Part shown: positions 1 to 6,641 of the stretch, in pieces | Layout of the letters: each line of letters starts with the position of its first letter | Numbering within the stretch: the first letter of the stretch is position 1 | Origin: JANJWP01 sp964540725 | GTDB lineage: Bacteria; Patescibacteriota; Gracilibacteria; BD1-5; UBA2023 | Length of the DNA: 11,656 nucleotides | Direction of reading: 5' to 3' | NCBI GenBank assembly: GCA_964540725.1 | Contig: CAZINU010000021.1 | Location: 1-11,656, forward strand | Notes under the pieces: model-generated | Told to the model about the DNA's origin: nothing | Databases searched by the model: none | The model's input: only the letters and a program-made list of their open reading frames with translations | Position numbers and translations under genes: made by a program

Positions 1-100
1 AGGCCGAGATTTTCCGACGGCGGGCGGAGCGGAGGATGCGGAGGATGCGGGAGGAGACGGAAAGGTTCCGGTCGGAGGAGGCATGTTTCGTGGCGCGCAT
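1..100 (-). CDS. Possible 5' end of a gene running off the left edge
   Basis: After the ABC exporter stops at 233, the minus strand has no assigned gene up to the window edge. A frame opening with ATG at 98-100 stays open to the edge (33 codons). It encodes an Arg/Ser-rich N-terminus beginning MRATKHASSDRN, and its third codon positions are strongly G/C-rich as in the confident genes. A rival ATG at 82-84 in another frame gives a Pro/Ala/Ser-rich peptide (MPPPTGTFPSPP...) with poorer third-position bias. A weak promoter-like pair lies upstream (TTGACG at 207-212, TACCAT at 184-189, minus strand, 17-bp spacer). No family is recognisable in so short a piece, and it may not be coding at all. Confidence 0.3.
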   Translation of the reverse strand, partial: MRATKHASSDRNLSVSSRILRILRSARRRKISA

Positions 101-232
101 TTGGAGGGAATTAGGAGAATCGTTCCGTTCGAAAGAATCGAGAACTCCGACGGAGTCGTCGGAACGGTCTTTTCGCGAGGGCGATGGTACTCGAAACTCC
201 CCCTTCCGTCAAACATTCCGAAAAATTTAAAT

Positions 233-2041
233 TTAACGGTTTTCTTCCGATGCGCCCTCGCAAAACATGCCTCCCCGCTGGGTTTCCACGAGCTCCCGGT
301 ATATGCCGTCCTTTTTTAGGAGTTCGCCGTGCGTTCCGGTCGCGATGACGCTTCCGTGGTCGATGACCGCGATCATGTCGGAATCGACGACGGTCGAAAG
401 CCTGTGGGCGATGACGACGGACGTACGGCCTTCCATAAGCCGGGAAAACGCCGCCTGAACCCGTTTTTCGGTTTTCGAATCGAGCGCCGACGTCGCTTCG
501 TCCAAAATGAGGATTTCCGGGTCGGCCAGGATGGCGCGGGCAATGGAAAGGCGCTGCTTCTCCCCTCCGGAAAGTTTGAGCCCCCGTTCCCCGACCATCG
601 TTTCGAACCCTTCGGGCAGCGATTCGATGAAGTCGAGAATTTCCGCCTTCCGGCAGGCTTCGCGGATTTCCTCGAACGGAACGTCGTCGCGGACGTATTC
701 GAGGTTGGAACGGAGCGTGTCGTTGAAGAGCGTCGTATCTTGGAAGACGGCGGCGAATTTCCGACGGTACGACGCGAGGGAGAATTCCCGAACGTCGGTT
801 CCGTCGATCGTTACGCGCCCATTCGAAGGCTCGTAGAAACGTAAAAGGAGGTTGGCGATGGTCGATTTTCCGGACCCGGTATGCCCGACGAGCGCGACGC
901 GGGAACCTTTGGGAATCTCGAGGGAAACGCCCTTCAAAACCTCCCGGCCGGCGGAAGGGTACGCGAACGAAACGGCATCGAGGCGGATGGAAGAACGGAT
1001 GCCGGGAAAGGGGCGCGTGCCGTTGTCGGGCTCGGACGGCGCAACTAAAAGCGCTTCGGATTTCCGGACGTCCGCCAATTTCCGAACGATTTCGCGATAC
1101 GCGGCCTCGATCGATTGGAGCGGTCCGTAAAACCTGCCGGAAAGGGCGACGAACAGGAACAGTTCGCCAATGGTCAACGTCTGATGCATGACCCAGTACG
1201 TTCCGACCGTCATGACCGCGATTTTCACGAGGAAGTCCAGAAACTGCCGCCCGGATTCCAGTATTCCCCAAAGCTTGTTGATGGAAAATTGGTGTCCGAT
1301 GGCAATGCGGTTCATGTCTCCGATTTTTTCGGACTCGAATTCCTCCCGAATGAACGAGCGAACGACCCGAACGTTCGTAAGCGCGTCCGAAAACCGGCCG
1401 AACGCCGCATCCCAAATATCGTTCGCCGCCTTCTGTTTTTCATGGGCGCTCTTTCCGACGGTTACGGAAACGAGCGCGAGAATCGGGATAAACGCGAGAA
1501 TGACGAACATCATTCCCACGTGCACGAAGAATCCGAGGAAAAAGAATCCGAGGAAAATGAGGGATTGGGGGAGCACTACCGAAAGGAGTTTTTCCATAAT
1601 GATGAATTCCGCGTTCGGACCGCGCTCCGCGATCCGCACCTTTTCGCCGATGTCGGTGGAGATGTGGTAGTCGTAGGGCATGCGGAAAAATGCGGCGAGC
1701 AAGTCGTCGGTCGCCCGCTTCCATTCGAAATTCCCTTTCTCCCAAATCTTGCAATTGAACGCGTAAGAGGAAACGACCGAAGCGATTACGAGAATCCCCC
1801 AAAGAACGGCGTACGTCGCGAAAATCCGAATTCATTCCGAAATCGGTTCGCCCCCTGAGAGAACCGATTCGACGGCATCGATGAACAGCTTGTAAAAATA
1901 CGGTTCCGTCACGTTGAACGTCACGAAAACGGCCATAAGGGAGAGAAGCGCGGGCAGTGCCGAGCGAATGTGCGACTGTCGGGTCAGGAGATTTCGAAGC
2001 ATGGTCCAGTTCGAAATCCCCGGGTCGGTTGCGTGGTTCAT
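233..2041 (-). CDS. ABC exporter half-transporter (MsbA/ABCB-like), one in-frame TGA read as Gly
   Basis: This is an inner-membrane ABC exporter with the membrane domain fused to the ATPase (602 residues if TGA is read through), the usual length for homodimeric lipid or multidrug exporters. Hydrophobic segments lie near residues 27-57, 71-95, 152-193 and 270-305. The ATPase is intact: Walker A GHTGSGKST at 386-394, Q-loop Gln 434, signature LSGGE at 490-494, Walker B ending in Asp-Glu at 514-515 and switch His 546. Codon 70 (1832-1834) is TGA, in the loop between the first two membrane segments. The frame continues unbroken on both sides, and the upstream part carries the first membrane helix that a six-helix exporter needs. 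Under the standard code only a TTG-started fragment from 1702 would be called. The stop is TAA. Substrate cannot be inferred. It lies 99 bp after rlmN, behind a hairpin terminator. Confidence 0.9.
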
Positions 2042-2056
2042 GGGAATATCTGGGAA

Positions 2057-2099
2057 AATCGGCCGGAGGCAGCCGTGGAGCTGCCGGTTCCGGCCGATT
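2057..2099 (-). terminator. Nested hairpin, likely intrinsic terminator after rlmN
   Basis: A perfect 10-bp inverted repeat (AATCGGCCGG at 2057-2066 against CCGGCCGATT at 2090-2099) encloses a second perfect 6-bp stem (GGCAGC 2068-2073, GCTGCC 2080-2085). Read on the minus strand, the stem ends in ATTTTCCC, a short U-run, so it fits an intrinsic terminator of the secE-to-rlmN transcript. Only 15 bp separate it from the ABC exporter start, so it could instead control readthrough into that gene. Confidence 0.65.
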
Positions 2100-2140
2100 G
2101 GGAACGGGGAGCGTTTCGTCGGGACTGGGGCGGAGACGGT

Positions 2141-3184
2141 TTAGGCTTTCGAAGTCTTCATCGCGAGTTGCCCGCACGCGGCGTCGATATCGTCGCCCAT
2201 GGTATGGCGGACGGTCGAGGGAACTCCGGCATCCTCGAGGGTCTTTTGGAATTTTTCGATAATGAGCCGGGACGACGGCTGCATGCCGTTTCCCATAATC
2301 CCCTCCCCCGCGTTGTAGGGAATGAAGTTCACGTGGGCGAGGCGCCCCTTGAGCAATGCGGCGAGTTCGTAGGCGTATTCGAGACGGTCGGTGACGCCCG
2401 CAATCATGATGTATTCGTAGAACACGCGCTTATTGGTCGTTTCGACGTACCGGTCGAGGGCCTCCATGAGTTTCTCAAGCGGGTACGTGTGATCGACCGG
2501 CATGATGGACTTGCGGGCTTCGTCGTTCGGCGCGTGGAGGGATATGGCCAAAGAAACCTGAGGAAAATCGCGGGCGAATTTTTCGATCCCCGGTACGATG
2601 CCGCACGTGGAGGCGGTGATGCGCCGGTTCGAAAGGTCGTACTTTTTTTGGTCGGAAAGGACGGTAATGGCGGTTTTGACGTTTTCGTAGTTCAAAAACG
2701 GTTCGCCCATGCCCATGAACACGACGTTGCGAATCTTCACCCCTTCGGACGCGACGCGTTTCGCCGCGAAATCGAACTGTTCGAGAATTTCGGAAAAATC
2801 GAGGTTCCGGAAAAGCCCGAGCTTGCCGGTGGCGCAGAACGCGCACTTCATGGGGCATCCGGCCTGGCACGAGACGCAGAGCGTCGTGCGTCCGGAAAGA
2901 TGCCGCATGACGACCGCTTCGATCAACCGTCCGTCGTGGGTCTCGAACAGGAATTTGGTCGTCTGCCCGTCGGCGGAAGAATCCTCGCTCCGAAGGGACA
3001 ACGTCATGAAGAACGCTTCGGAAGCAAGGCGTTCGCGCAGTTCCTTCGATATGGTCGTGACGGCTGAAAAATCGGGCACGAGGTCTTTATAGACGGCCTG
3101 GGCGATTTGGGCGTACCGGAAAGGCTTCTCCCCCAATTCGGCGAGAAGGGCTTTTACGCGGGGTTCGTCGTGGATGGAAAACAT
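2141..3184 (-). CDS. rlmN: Dual-specificity 23S rRNA/tRNA adenine-C2 methyltransferase RlmN
   Basis: This is a radical-SAM methyltransferase; the family makes 2-methyladenosine at A2503 of 23S rRNA and A37 of some tRNAs. The 347 residues match the family length. The radical-SAM cluster motif CxxxCxxC is present (Cys110, Cys114, Cys117), followed by GMGEP at 158-162, which belongs to the SAM-binding region. Cys337 in the C-terminal sequence DDIDAACGQLA corresponds to the catalytic cysteine that forms the covalent RNA intermediate. The N-terminal RNA-binding domain (about residues 1-95) is also present. No in-frame TGA occurs and the stop is TAA. In the motif NRRITASTCG the first Arg is CGG, which argues that CGG keeps its usual meaning here. 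It starts 45 bp after the DUF212 gene, and no Shine-Dalgarno sequence precedes the ATG. Confidence 0.96.
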   Translation of the reverse strand: MFSIHDEPRVKALLAELGEKPFRYAQIAQAVYKDLVPDFSAVTTISKELRERLASEAFFMTLSLRSEDSSADGQTTKFLFETHDGRLIEAVVMRHLSGRTTLCVSCQAGCPMKCAFCATGKLGLFRNLDFSEILEQFDFAAKRVASEGVKIRNVVFMGMGEPFLNYENVKTAITVLSDQKKYDLSNRRITASTCGIVPGIEKFARDFPQVSLAISLHAPNDEARKSIMPVDHTYPLEKLMEALDRYVETTNKRVFYEYIMIAGVTDRLEYAYELAALLKGRLAHVNFIPYNAGEGIMGNGMQPSSRLIIEKFQKTLEDAGVPSTVRHTMGDDIDAACGQLAMKTSKA

Positions 3185-3229
3185 GGGGGGATGGTCGTTG
3201 GGCCGTTGGGCATTTCGGAAAAATCCGAA

Positions 3230-3655
3230 CTAAAACCCGAGGAGCACGACGGCGGTCAAGATTCCGACGACGCTTCCGACGAACGCTTCTTCGGGAAGGT
3301 GTCCGATGGACTCGTTGAACGTGTATTCGGTCTTTTTTTCCTTATTGCACTTGAGGTTGTTCAGCGCTCTGGCGTGGAGCCCCGCCTCGAAACGGACGTT
3401 GATGGCGTCGTAGATGATGATGGTCGAGAATACCAGGCACACGATGAACAGGTCGGAAAGGACGCCGTATTTGATGCCGATGGCGGTCGTAAGGCTCGTG
3501 ACGAGAGCGGAATGCACCGAGGGCATGCCCCCGGAACCGAGAGCCTTGGCCATGGCGAATTCGCCCTTCACGGCCACGTAGGCGGCCTTGATGATGACGG
3601 CGACGACCCAAGCGACGACGGGAACGAGGAACAGGTGCTGTCGAAAAAAATCCAT
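3230..3655 (-). CDS. Divergent PAP2 (DUF212/YuiD-like) membrane protein
   Basis: This 141-residue membrane protein belongs to the divergent PAP2 (DUF212) family, which resembles acid phosphatase/vanadium haloperoxidase folds. Characteristic blocks are GGMPSVHSA at 42-50, YDAINVR at 82-88 with an AxxLN motif after it, and ESIGHLPEEAFVG at 115-127. Hydrophobic segments lie near 8-28, 45-62, 68-84 and 122-140. The PSVHS block resembles the PSxHS phosphatase signature, so a lipid-phosphate phosphatase-like activity is plausible, but to my knowledge the family lacks firm biochemistry. The length equals a complete family member. The stop is TAG. It sits 48 bp after greA and 45 bp before rlmN, in the same direction, so it is probably cotranscribed with both. 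Confidence 0.9.
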   Translation of the reverse strand: MDFFRQHLFLVPVVAWVVAVIIKAAYVAVKGEFAMAKALGSGGMPSVHSALVTSLTTAIGIKYGVLSDLFIVCLVFSTIIIYDAINVRFEAGLHARALNNLKCNKEKKTEYTFNESIGHLPEEAFVGSVVGILTAVVLLGF

Positions 3656-3703
3656 GGTGCCGGGAATGATTGGGAAATCGCGGGAAATCGGAAATCCGAG
3701 GCG

Positions 3704-4183
3704 CTACTTGATTTCGAGGACTTCGAATTCGAAGGCTCCGGCCGGGGATTGTCCGCGAACGGTCTCGCCGACGGATTTGCCGATAAGGGCCGAACCGATA
3801 GGCGATTCGTTGGAGATTTTCGGCGGTTCGCTCGAAATGTCGGTTTCGGTGGGACCGACGATCTTGTAGGTTTCTTTGCCGCCTTCGGAATTTTTGATCG
3901 TTACGACGCTGCCGATTCCGGCGCCGTCGCGCTTCTTCTGCGCCTTCTTGTCGTCGATGAGTTCGTAGTTCTTGAGGATTTCTTCGAGCTCGATGATGCG
4001 GAGTTCGACCTGCGCCTGTTCGTTGCGGGCGTCTTCGTACTCGGAATTTTCGGAAAGGTCTCCGAAGGAGATGGCTTCCTTGAGTTTTTCGGCGATCTCT
4101 ACGCGGCGAACCTCTTTAAGATTCGTCAGTTCGGCCTGGAGCTCGGCGAGACCTTCCTTGGTGAGGAGCGTTTTCTTGGACAT
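3704..4183 (-). CDS. greA: Transcript cleavage/elongation factor GreA
   Basis: GreA rescues backtracked RNA polymerase by stimulating cleavage of the RNA 3' end through the secondary channel. The 159 residues are the usual length. The N-terminal coiled coil (about 8-77) carries the tip motif GDLSENSEYEDA at 41-52, whose acidic residues Asp42 and Glu45 correspond to the Mg-coordinating pair of the family. The C-terminal FKBP-like domain has the conserved SPIGSALIGKSVGE at 127-140 and ends in the usual FEFEVLEIK. It starts 12 bp after the preceding gene, so cotranscription with secE and nusG is likely. The stop is TAG. The ATG is preceded by a C-rich stretch ending CCC rather than a purine-rich ribosome-binding site. 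Confidence 0.97.
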   Translation of the reverse strand: MSKKTLLTKEGLAELQAELTNLKEVRRVEIAEKLKEAISFGDLSENSEYEDARNEQAQVELRIIELEEILKNYELIDDKKAQKKRDGAGIGSVVTIKNSEGGKETYKIVGPTETDISSEPPKISNESPIGSALIGKSVGETVRGQSPAGAFEFEVLEIK

Positions 4184-4195
4184 GGGAACGGCGGA

Positions 4196-4924
4196 TTAAT
4201 TTTGTAAAAGCATTTTCTTCAACTTCGGATAGAAGGACTTGGAAGCTTCGATTCCGACGGCCTTCCCCTCGAGTTCGACCACGAACCGGACGGACGAATC
4301 CTTCTTGTTCGTGGAATTCAGGAAGAAGGTCGACGAGAAGAACGTGTCGGTCTCGTTGACCGAATAGGTCTGGGGAACGAGTTTCAAGTTCGACAGCATG
4401 ACCGAGTACCCTTCCGTGAAGACGTAGAATTTCGTTTTCGTCTTCTCGTCGAAGTACGTCGCGCCGAGCAGGGCATCCTCGTTAAAGAGGTATATATCGA
4501 AAATGGCGCGGTTTTCAATCTTTTTCGGGAACACCTCGGGCATGATGCGGGCGAGGAGGATTCCCGAAAGCGGATATTCCGGTTCGGCGCGCTTCGGGAG
4601 GTCTTGGAGCGCCTGGACGGAACCGCTTGCGGAGACGGAAGCGGCCGAGACTCCCGAAACGGAAACGTGCCCGCTTCCGGATTGGACGGCGGCGATCGAA
4701 CCGGAGGCCACGATCGCGTCGATTCCGGCGGCCATGCGTTCGATGGAAGCGGCCAATTCGGCGTCGCCGGAGGTTCCGACCGACGCCGCCGGAACCGGCT
4801 GTCCGAACAGTCCGGCCCTGAGTTCGCGAAGCTTGGCGCGACTCGGTTCGTGGAACGCGGTAACGCCGAAACCGAGCGTCGAGAGAATGGCGAGCGCGAG
4901 AAGGATGACGGCGGCGGCGCGCAT
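4196..4924 (-). CDS. Unknown membrane-anchored protein with Ser/Ala/Gly linker
   Basis: I do not recognise this 242-residue protein. One hydrophobic segment at about 4-24 is not followed by an obvious signal-peptidase site, so it looks like a membrane anchor with the rest outside. Residues 45-105 form a low-complexity stretch rich in Ser, Ala, Gly and Val (for example VSGVSAASVSASGS), typical of a flexible extracellular spacer. Residues about 110-242 form a compact mixed domain rich in Phe, Tyr and Lys, with no Cys and no known motif. It starts 11 bp after nusG and ends 12 bp before greA, so it belongs to that transcript. No in-frame TGA occurs and the stop is TAA. It may be lineage-specific. 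Confidence 0.85.
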   Translation of the reverse strand: MRAAAVILLALAILSTLGFGVTAFHEPSRAKLRELRAGLFGQPVPAASVGTSGDAELAASIERMAAGIDAIVASGSIAAVQSGSGHVSVSGVSAASVSASGSVQALQDLPKRAEPEYPLSGILLARIMPEVFPKKIENRAIFDIYLFNEDALLGATYFDEKTKTKFYVFTEGYSVMLSNLKLVPQTYSVNETDTFFSSTFFLNSTNKKDSSVRFVVELEGKAVGIEASKSFYPKLKKMLLQN

Positions 4925-4935
4925 GGAACGGACGG

Positions 4936-5490
4936 TTACTTCTTGTTGGCTTTGACGTTCCCGAACTCGATTTCCATCGGAGTGTCGCGACCGAGGAGGT
5001 TGATGTTCACTTTGAGTATCCCCTTGCTTTCGTTCACTTCGGTCACGGTCGCTTCGCTGCCTTCGAACGGGGGAACGAGGATGATGACGCTGTCGCCGAC
5101 GCGGATGCTCGTGACGTATTCTTCGGTCTTATCCGAAAGCACGCCCTTAAGCCGCTCGAGCTCTTCTCCGCGAACGGGAACCGGAACGGTTCCGGCACCG
5201 AGGAATCCGGTGACGTTCGGGGTGTTTCGGACGATGTACCACGATTCGTTGGTCACGACCATTTTGACGAGGATGTACCCCGGGAAAATGTTTTTCTTTT
5301 TCTTGACCTTCACGCCGCCGGAACGGACGGAAATGGTATCGTGGGTGGGAACGAACACGTCGAGGATGAATTTCTCGAGCCCGAACGCTTCGCGGCGCTG
5401 CATGAGGGATTGGCGCACGTTTTCTTCGGTTCCGGAGATGACGCGGATGACGTACCATTCGCCGTCGTCCCGGTTCAATACGTCGAACAT
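4936..5490 (-). CDS. nusG: Transcription termination/antitermination factor NusG
   Basis: NusG binds the RNA polymerase clamp, supports processive elongation and couples transcription to Rho or to the ribosome. The 184 residues match the family. The NGN domain has EWYVIRVISGTEENV at 11-25, IFPGYILVKM at 68-77 and VRNTPNVTGFLG at 87-98. The KOW domain spans about 128-175 and ends in LLGRDTPMEIEF. In the KOW core the usual GPFxxxxG is PPFEGSEA, so the conserved glycine is missing there, a mild divergence. The ATG at 5490 was chosen because the family N-terminus begins just before the WYV block; the frame stays open upstream to 5787 only as an overlap with secE. The conserved Arg in VRNTPN is encoded by CGA. 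The stop is TAA and it starts 20 bp after secE. Confidence 0.97.
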   Translation of the reverse strand: MFDVLNRDDGEWYVIRVISGTEENVRQSLMQRREAFGLEKFILDVFVPTHDTISVRSGGVKVKKKKNIFPGYILVKMVVTNESWYIVRNTPNVTGFLGAGTVPVPVRGEELERLKGVLSDKTEEYVTSIRVGDSVIILVPPFEGSEATVTEVNESKGILKVNINLLGRDTPMEIEFGNVKANKK

Positions 5491-5510
5491 GGAAAGGGGG
5501 GATATCGGAA

Positions 5511-5831
5511 TTATTTCGCGGCAGCCTCGCCCGAAACGGGGGCGACGGAACCGGTGGAGACTTCGGCGGCGCCGCTTCCGAGGAGCGAGCCGAGATCGAT
5601 GTCGGGGGAAGCGGACGAGGGAGACGGAGCGGAGGCTGTCGGGGCGACCGGAGGAAGTACCGCGTCGCGAACGGCGAAGAGCGACGTGGAGAATGCCGTG
5701 CCGACGAGGAAGAGAAAGACGGCGAAAACGGCGATGACCGAAAGGACGACCGAGAAATACCGGGAAGTCTCGGCGGAGGTCGGCCAAACGACGTGGTCGA
5801 ACTCCTTGATGGATTCTTTCAGGAAAGACAT
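5511..5831 (-). CDS. secE: Preprotein translocase subunit SecE with long Pro/Ala/Ser tail
   Basis: SecE is the essential clamp subunit of the SecYEG channel in the inner membrane. The single-helix form is recognised from the amphipathic segment KEFDHVVWPTSAETSRYF at about 9-26, with the signature WPT, followed by one membrane helix at about 27-47. Most short bacterial SecE proteins end soon after the helix. This one has 106 residues, and residues 60-106 are a low-complexity Pro/Ala/Ser/Gly tail that would face outward. It is the first gene of the leftward run, directly upstream of nusG as in most bacteria. The usual rplK-rplA ribosomal genes do not follow nusG. A sigma-70-type promoter precedes it. 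The stop is TAA. Confidence 0.93.
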   Translation of the reverse strand: MSFLKESIKEFDHVVWPTSAETSRYFSVVLSVIAVFAVFLFLVGTAFSTSLFAVRDAVLPPVAPTASAPSPSSASPDIDLGSLLGSGAAEVSTGSVAPVSGEAAAK

Positions 5832-5883
5832 TGCTTCGGATGGATATGAAAAAACGGCGCGCGAGGGCGCTTGCTGCGCGGGG

Positions 5884-5911
5884 ATTATAGGGAAAAGTCC
5901 CCGGGAGTCAA
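5884..5911 (-). promoter_or_regulatory. Promoter of the secE-nusG-greA run
   Basis: On the minus strand, TTGACT (5906-5911) and a perfect TATAAT (5884-5889) are separated by 16 bp. Transcription would start near 5877 and leave a leader of about 46 nt before secE. The leader contains G/C-rich self-complementary sequence (5859-5870) followed three bases later by six T residues (5854-5849), a weak attenuator-like arrangement. Confidence 0.65.
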
Positions 5912-5940
5912 AAGAGATGGGGAAAAAGTCCCGGGGCAGT
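5890..5940. repeat. Two similar G/C-rich boxes around the secE -35
   Basis: The box GGGAAAAGTCCCCGGGA (5890-5906) recurs in near-identical form as GGGGAAAAAGTCCCGGGG (5919-5936), about 29-30 bp apart, or three helical turns. The first copy fills the spacer between the -10 and -35 of the secE promoter and the second lies just upstream of the -35. The layout suggests a pair of operator sites on one face of the DNA. This is an inference from position only. Confidence 0.4.
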
Positions 5941-5951
5941 CCGTCTGAAAA

Positions 5952-5979
5952 TTGACAATCCTTTTCTTTTTATTATCAA
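5952..5979 (+). promoter_or_regulatory. Promoter of the cysteine-cluster gene, probably leaderless
   Basis: A perfect TTGACA (5952-5957) lies inside the palindrome ATTGACAAT. It is followed after 16 bp by TATCAA (5974-5979), a weak -10, in a markedly A/T-rich island. The expected start point falls at or next to the ATG at 5987, so the transcript would have almost no leader. No ribosome-binding site precedes the ATG. Confidence 0.5.
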
Positions 5980-5986
5980 TTCATTT

Positions 5987-6589
5987 ATGAAACCGTATGG
6001 GGAAATATTCGGAAAAGACGGCTTCGTCTCGAATTGCGACGAGTGCGCAGCGCTTTGCTGCGTCGTTCCGTCCATCCATTCCCCCGAGGGCACGAGGATG
6101 AAAACCGTCAACCGGGTATGCGAACACCTTCGGACGGACCCGTCGTGAACCGGGCACCGGTGTTCGATTTACGGAACCCGAAAATGGGAGGGGTACCACG
6201 TATGTGAGGGATACTCGTGTGCGGGCGCTTGACAGGCGGTTACCCGGTACGCCCGATCCGTTAGCGGAATTCTTGCCAACGGGACCGTTTCCGTACCAAC
6301 GCTCGAAGCGTTCGCCTTCTTCGTGGAAATGGCATGGTTTCTCGAATCGCATACCGACATTCCGGATGAGCCCGGTTTTTTCGGTTCGAAAGCGCGATCT
6401 TCTTTCGTAAAAGATTGCCGAACGACGTACGCCCGGTTCGCGGAGTCGTCGGAAATCGTTTTTCCGGACGGCACGCCGACGGACGTTCGGACGCTCAGGG
6501 CATGGTTCTTCGAAGCCTACCGGACGAAGTTCGCCACAATCCTGGGAATTCCCACTTTCTCGAAACGGAAGCCGGGAGATCGGACGTAG
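5987..6589 (+). CDS. Cysteine-cluster metal-binding protein, two in-frame TGA read as Gly
   Basis: Read with TGA as Gly this is one 200-codon gene ending in TAG; under the standard code it falls into pieces. The N-terminal half has the cluster C17-x2-C20-x3-CC24-25, then Cys45, Cys59 in HRCSIY, Cys73 and Cys78 in YSCAGAGQ. From memory, this order of motifs (CxxCxxLCC, CxxL, CxIH, GFxxC, YDCxGAGQ) is the putative zinc-binding domain at the N-terminus of some actinobacterial pentapeptide-repeat proteins, and it resembles YkgJ-type clusters. TGA at codon 82 (6230-6232) falls on the second Gly of GAGQ and TGA at codon 54 (6146-6148) in a loop before the Cys59 block. Residues 95-200 are helical-looking, without pentapeptide repeats. 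A metal-site or redox role is inferred; the substrate is unknown. It has its own promoter and converges on the EamA-like gene at 6642. Confidence 0.82.
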
Positions 6590-6641
6590 TCGGAAAATAT
6601 CCTTCCCTCCGGACGGCTTCCGGAACCTCCCGACAGCCGGA

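Noticed and set aside
31..48. Tandem 9-nt repeat GGAGGATGC twice
   Set aside because: Only two copies in a low-complexity edge region; no support for a repeat array.
111..1415. A 434-codon open frame on the minus strand overlapping the ABC exporter
   Set aside because: It is an Arg/His-rich shadow of the exporter in another frame; the true frame carries all ABC motifs.
3214..3229. TTCGGA-AAAA-TCCGAA hairpin between the DUF212 and rlmN genes
   Set aside because: A 6-bp stem with no U-run on the transcribed strand; made of words common throughout the window.
5491..5787. Upstream extension of NusG to 5787
   Set aside because: The extra part overlaps secE and is Arg-rich with no NusG similarity; ATG at 5490 gives the family length.
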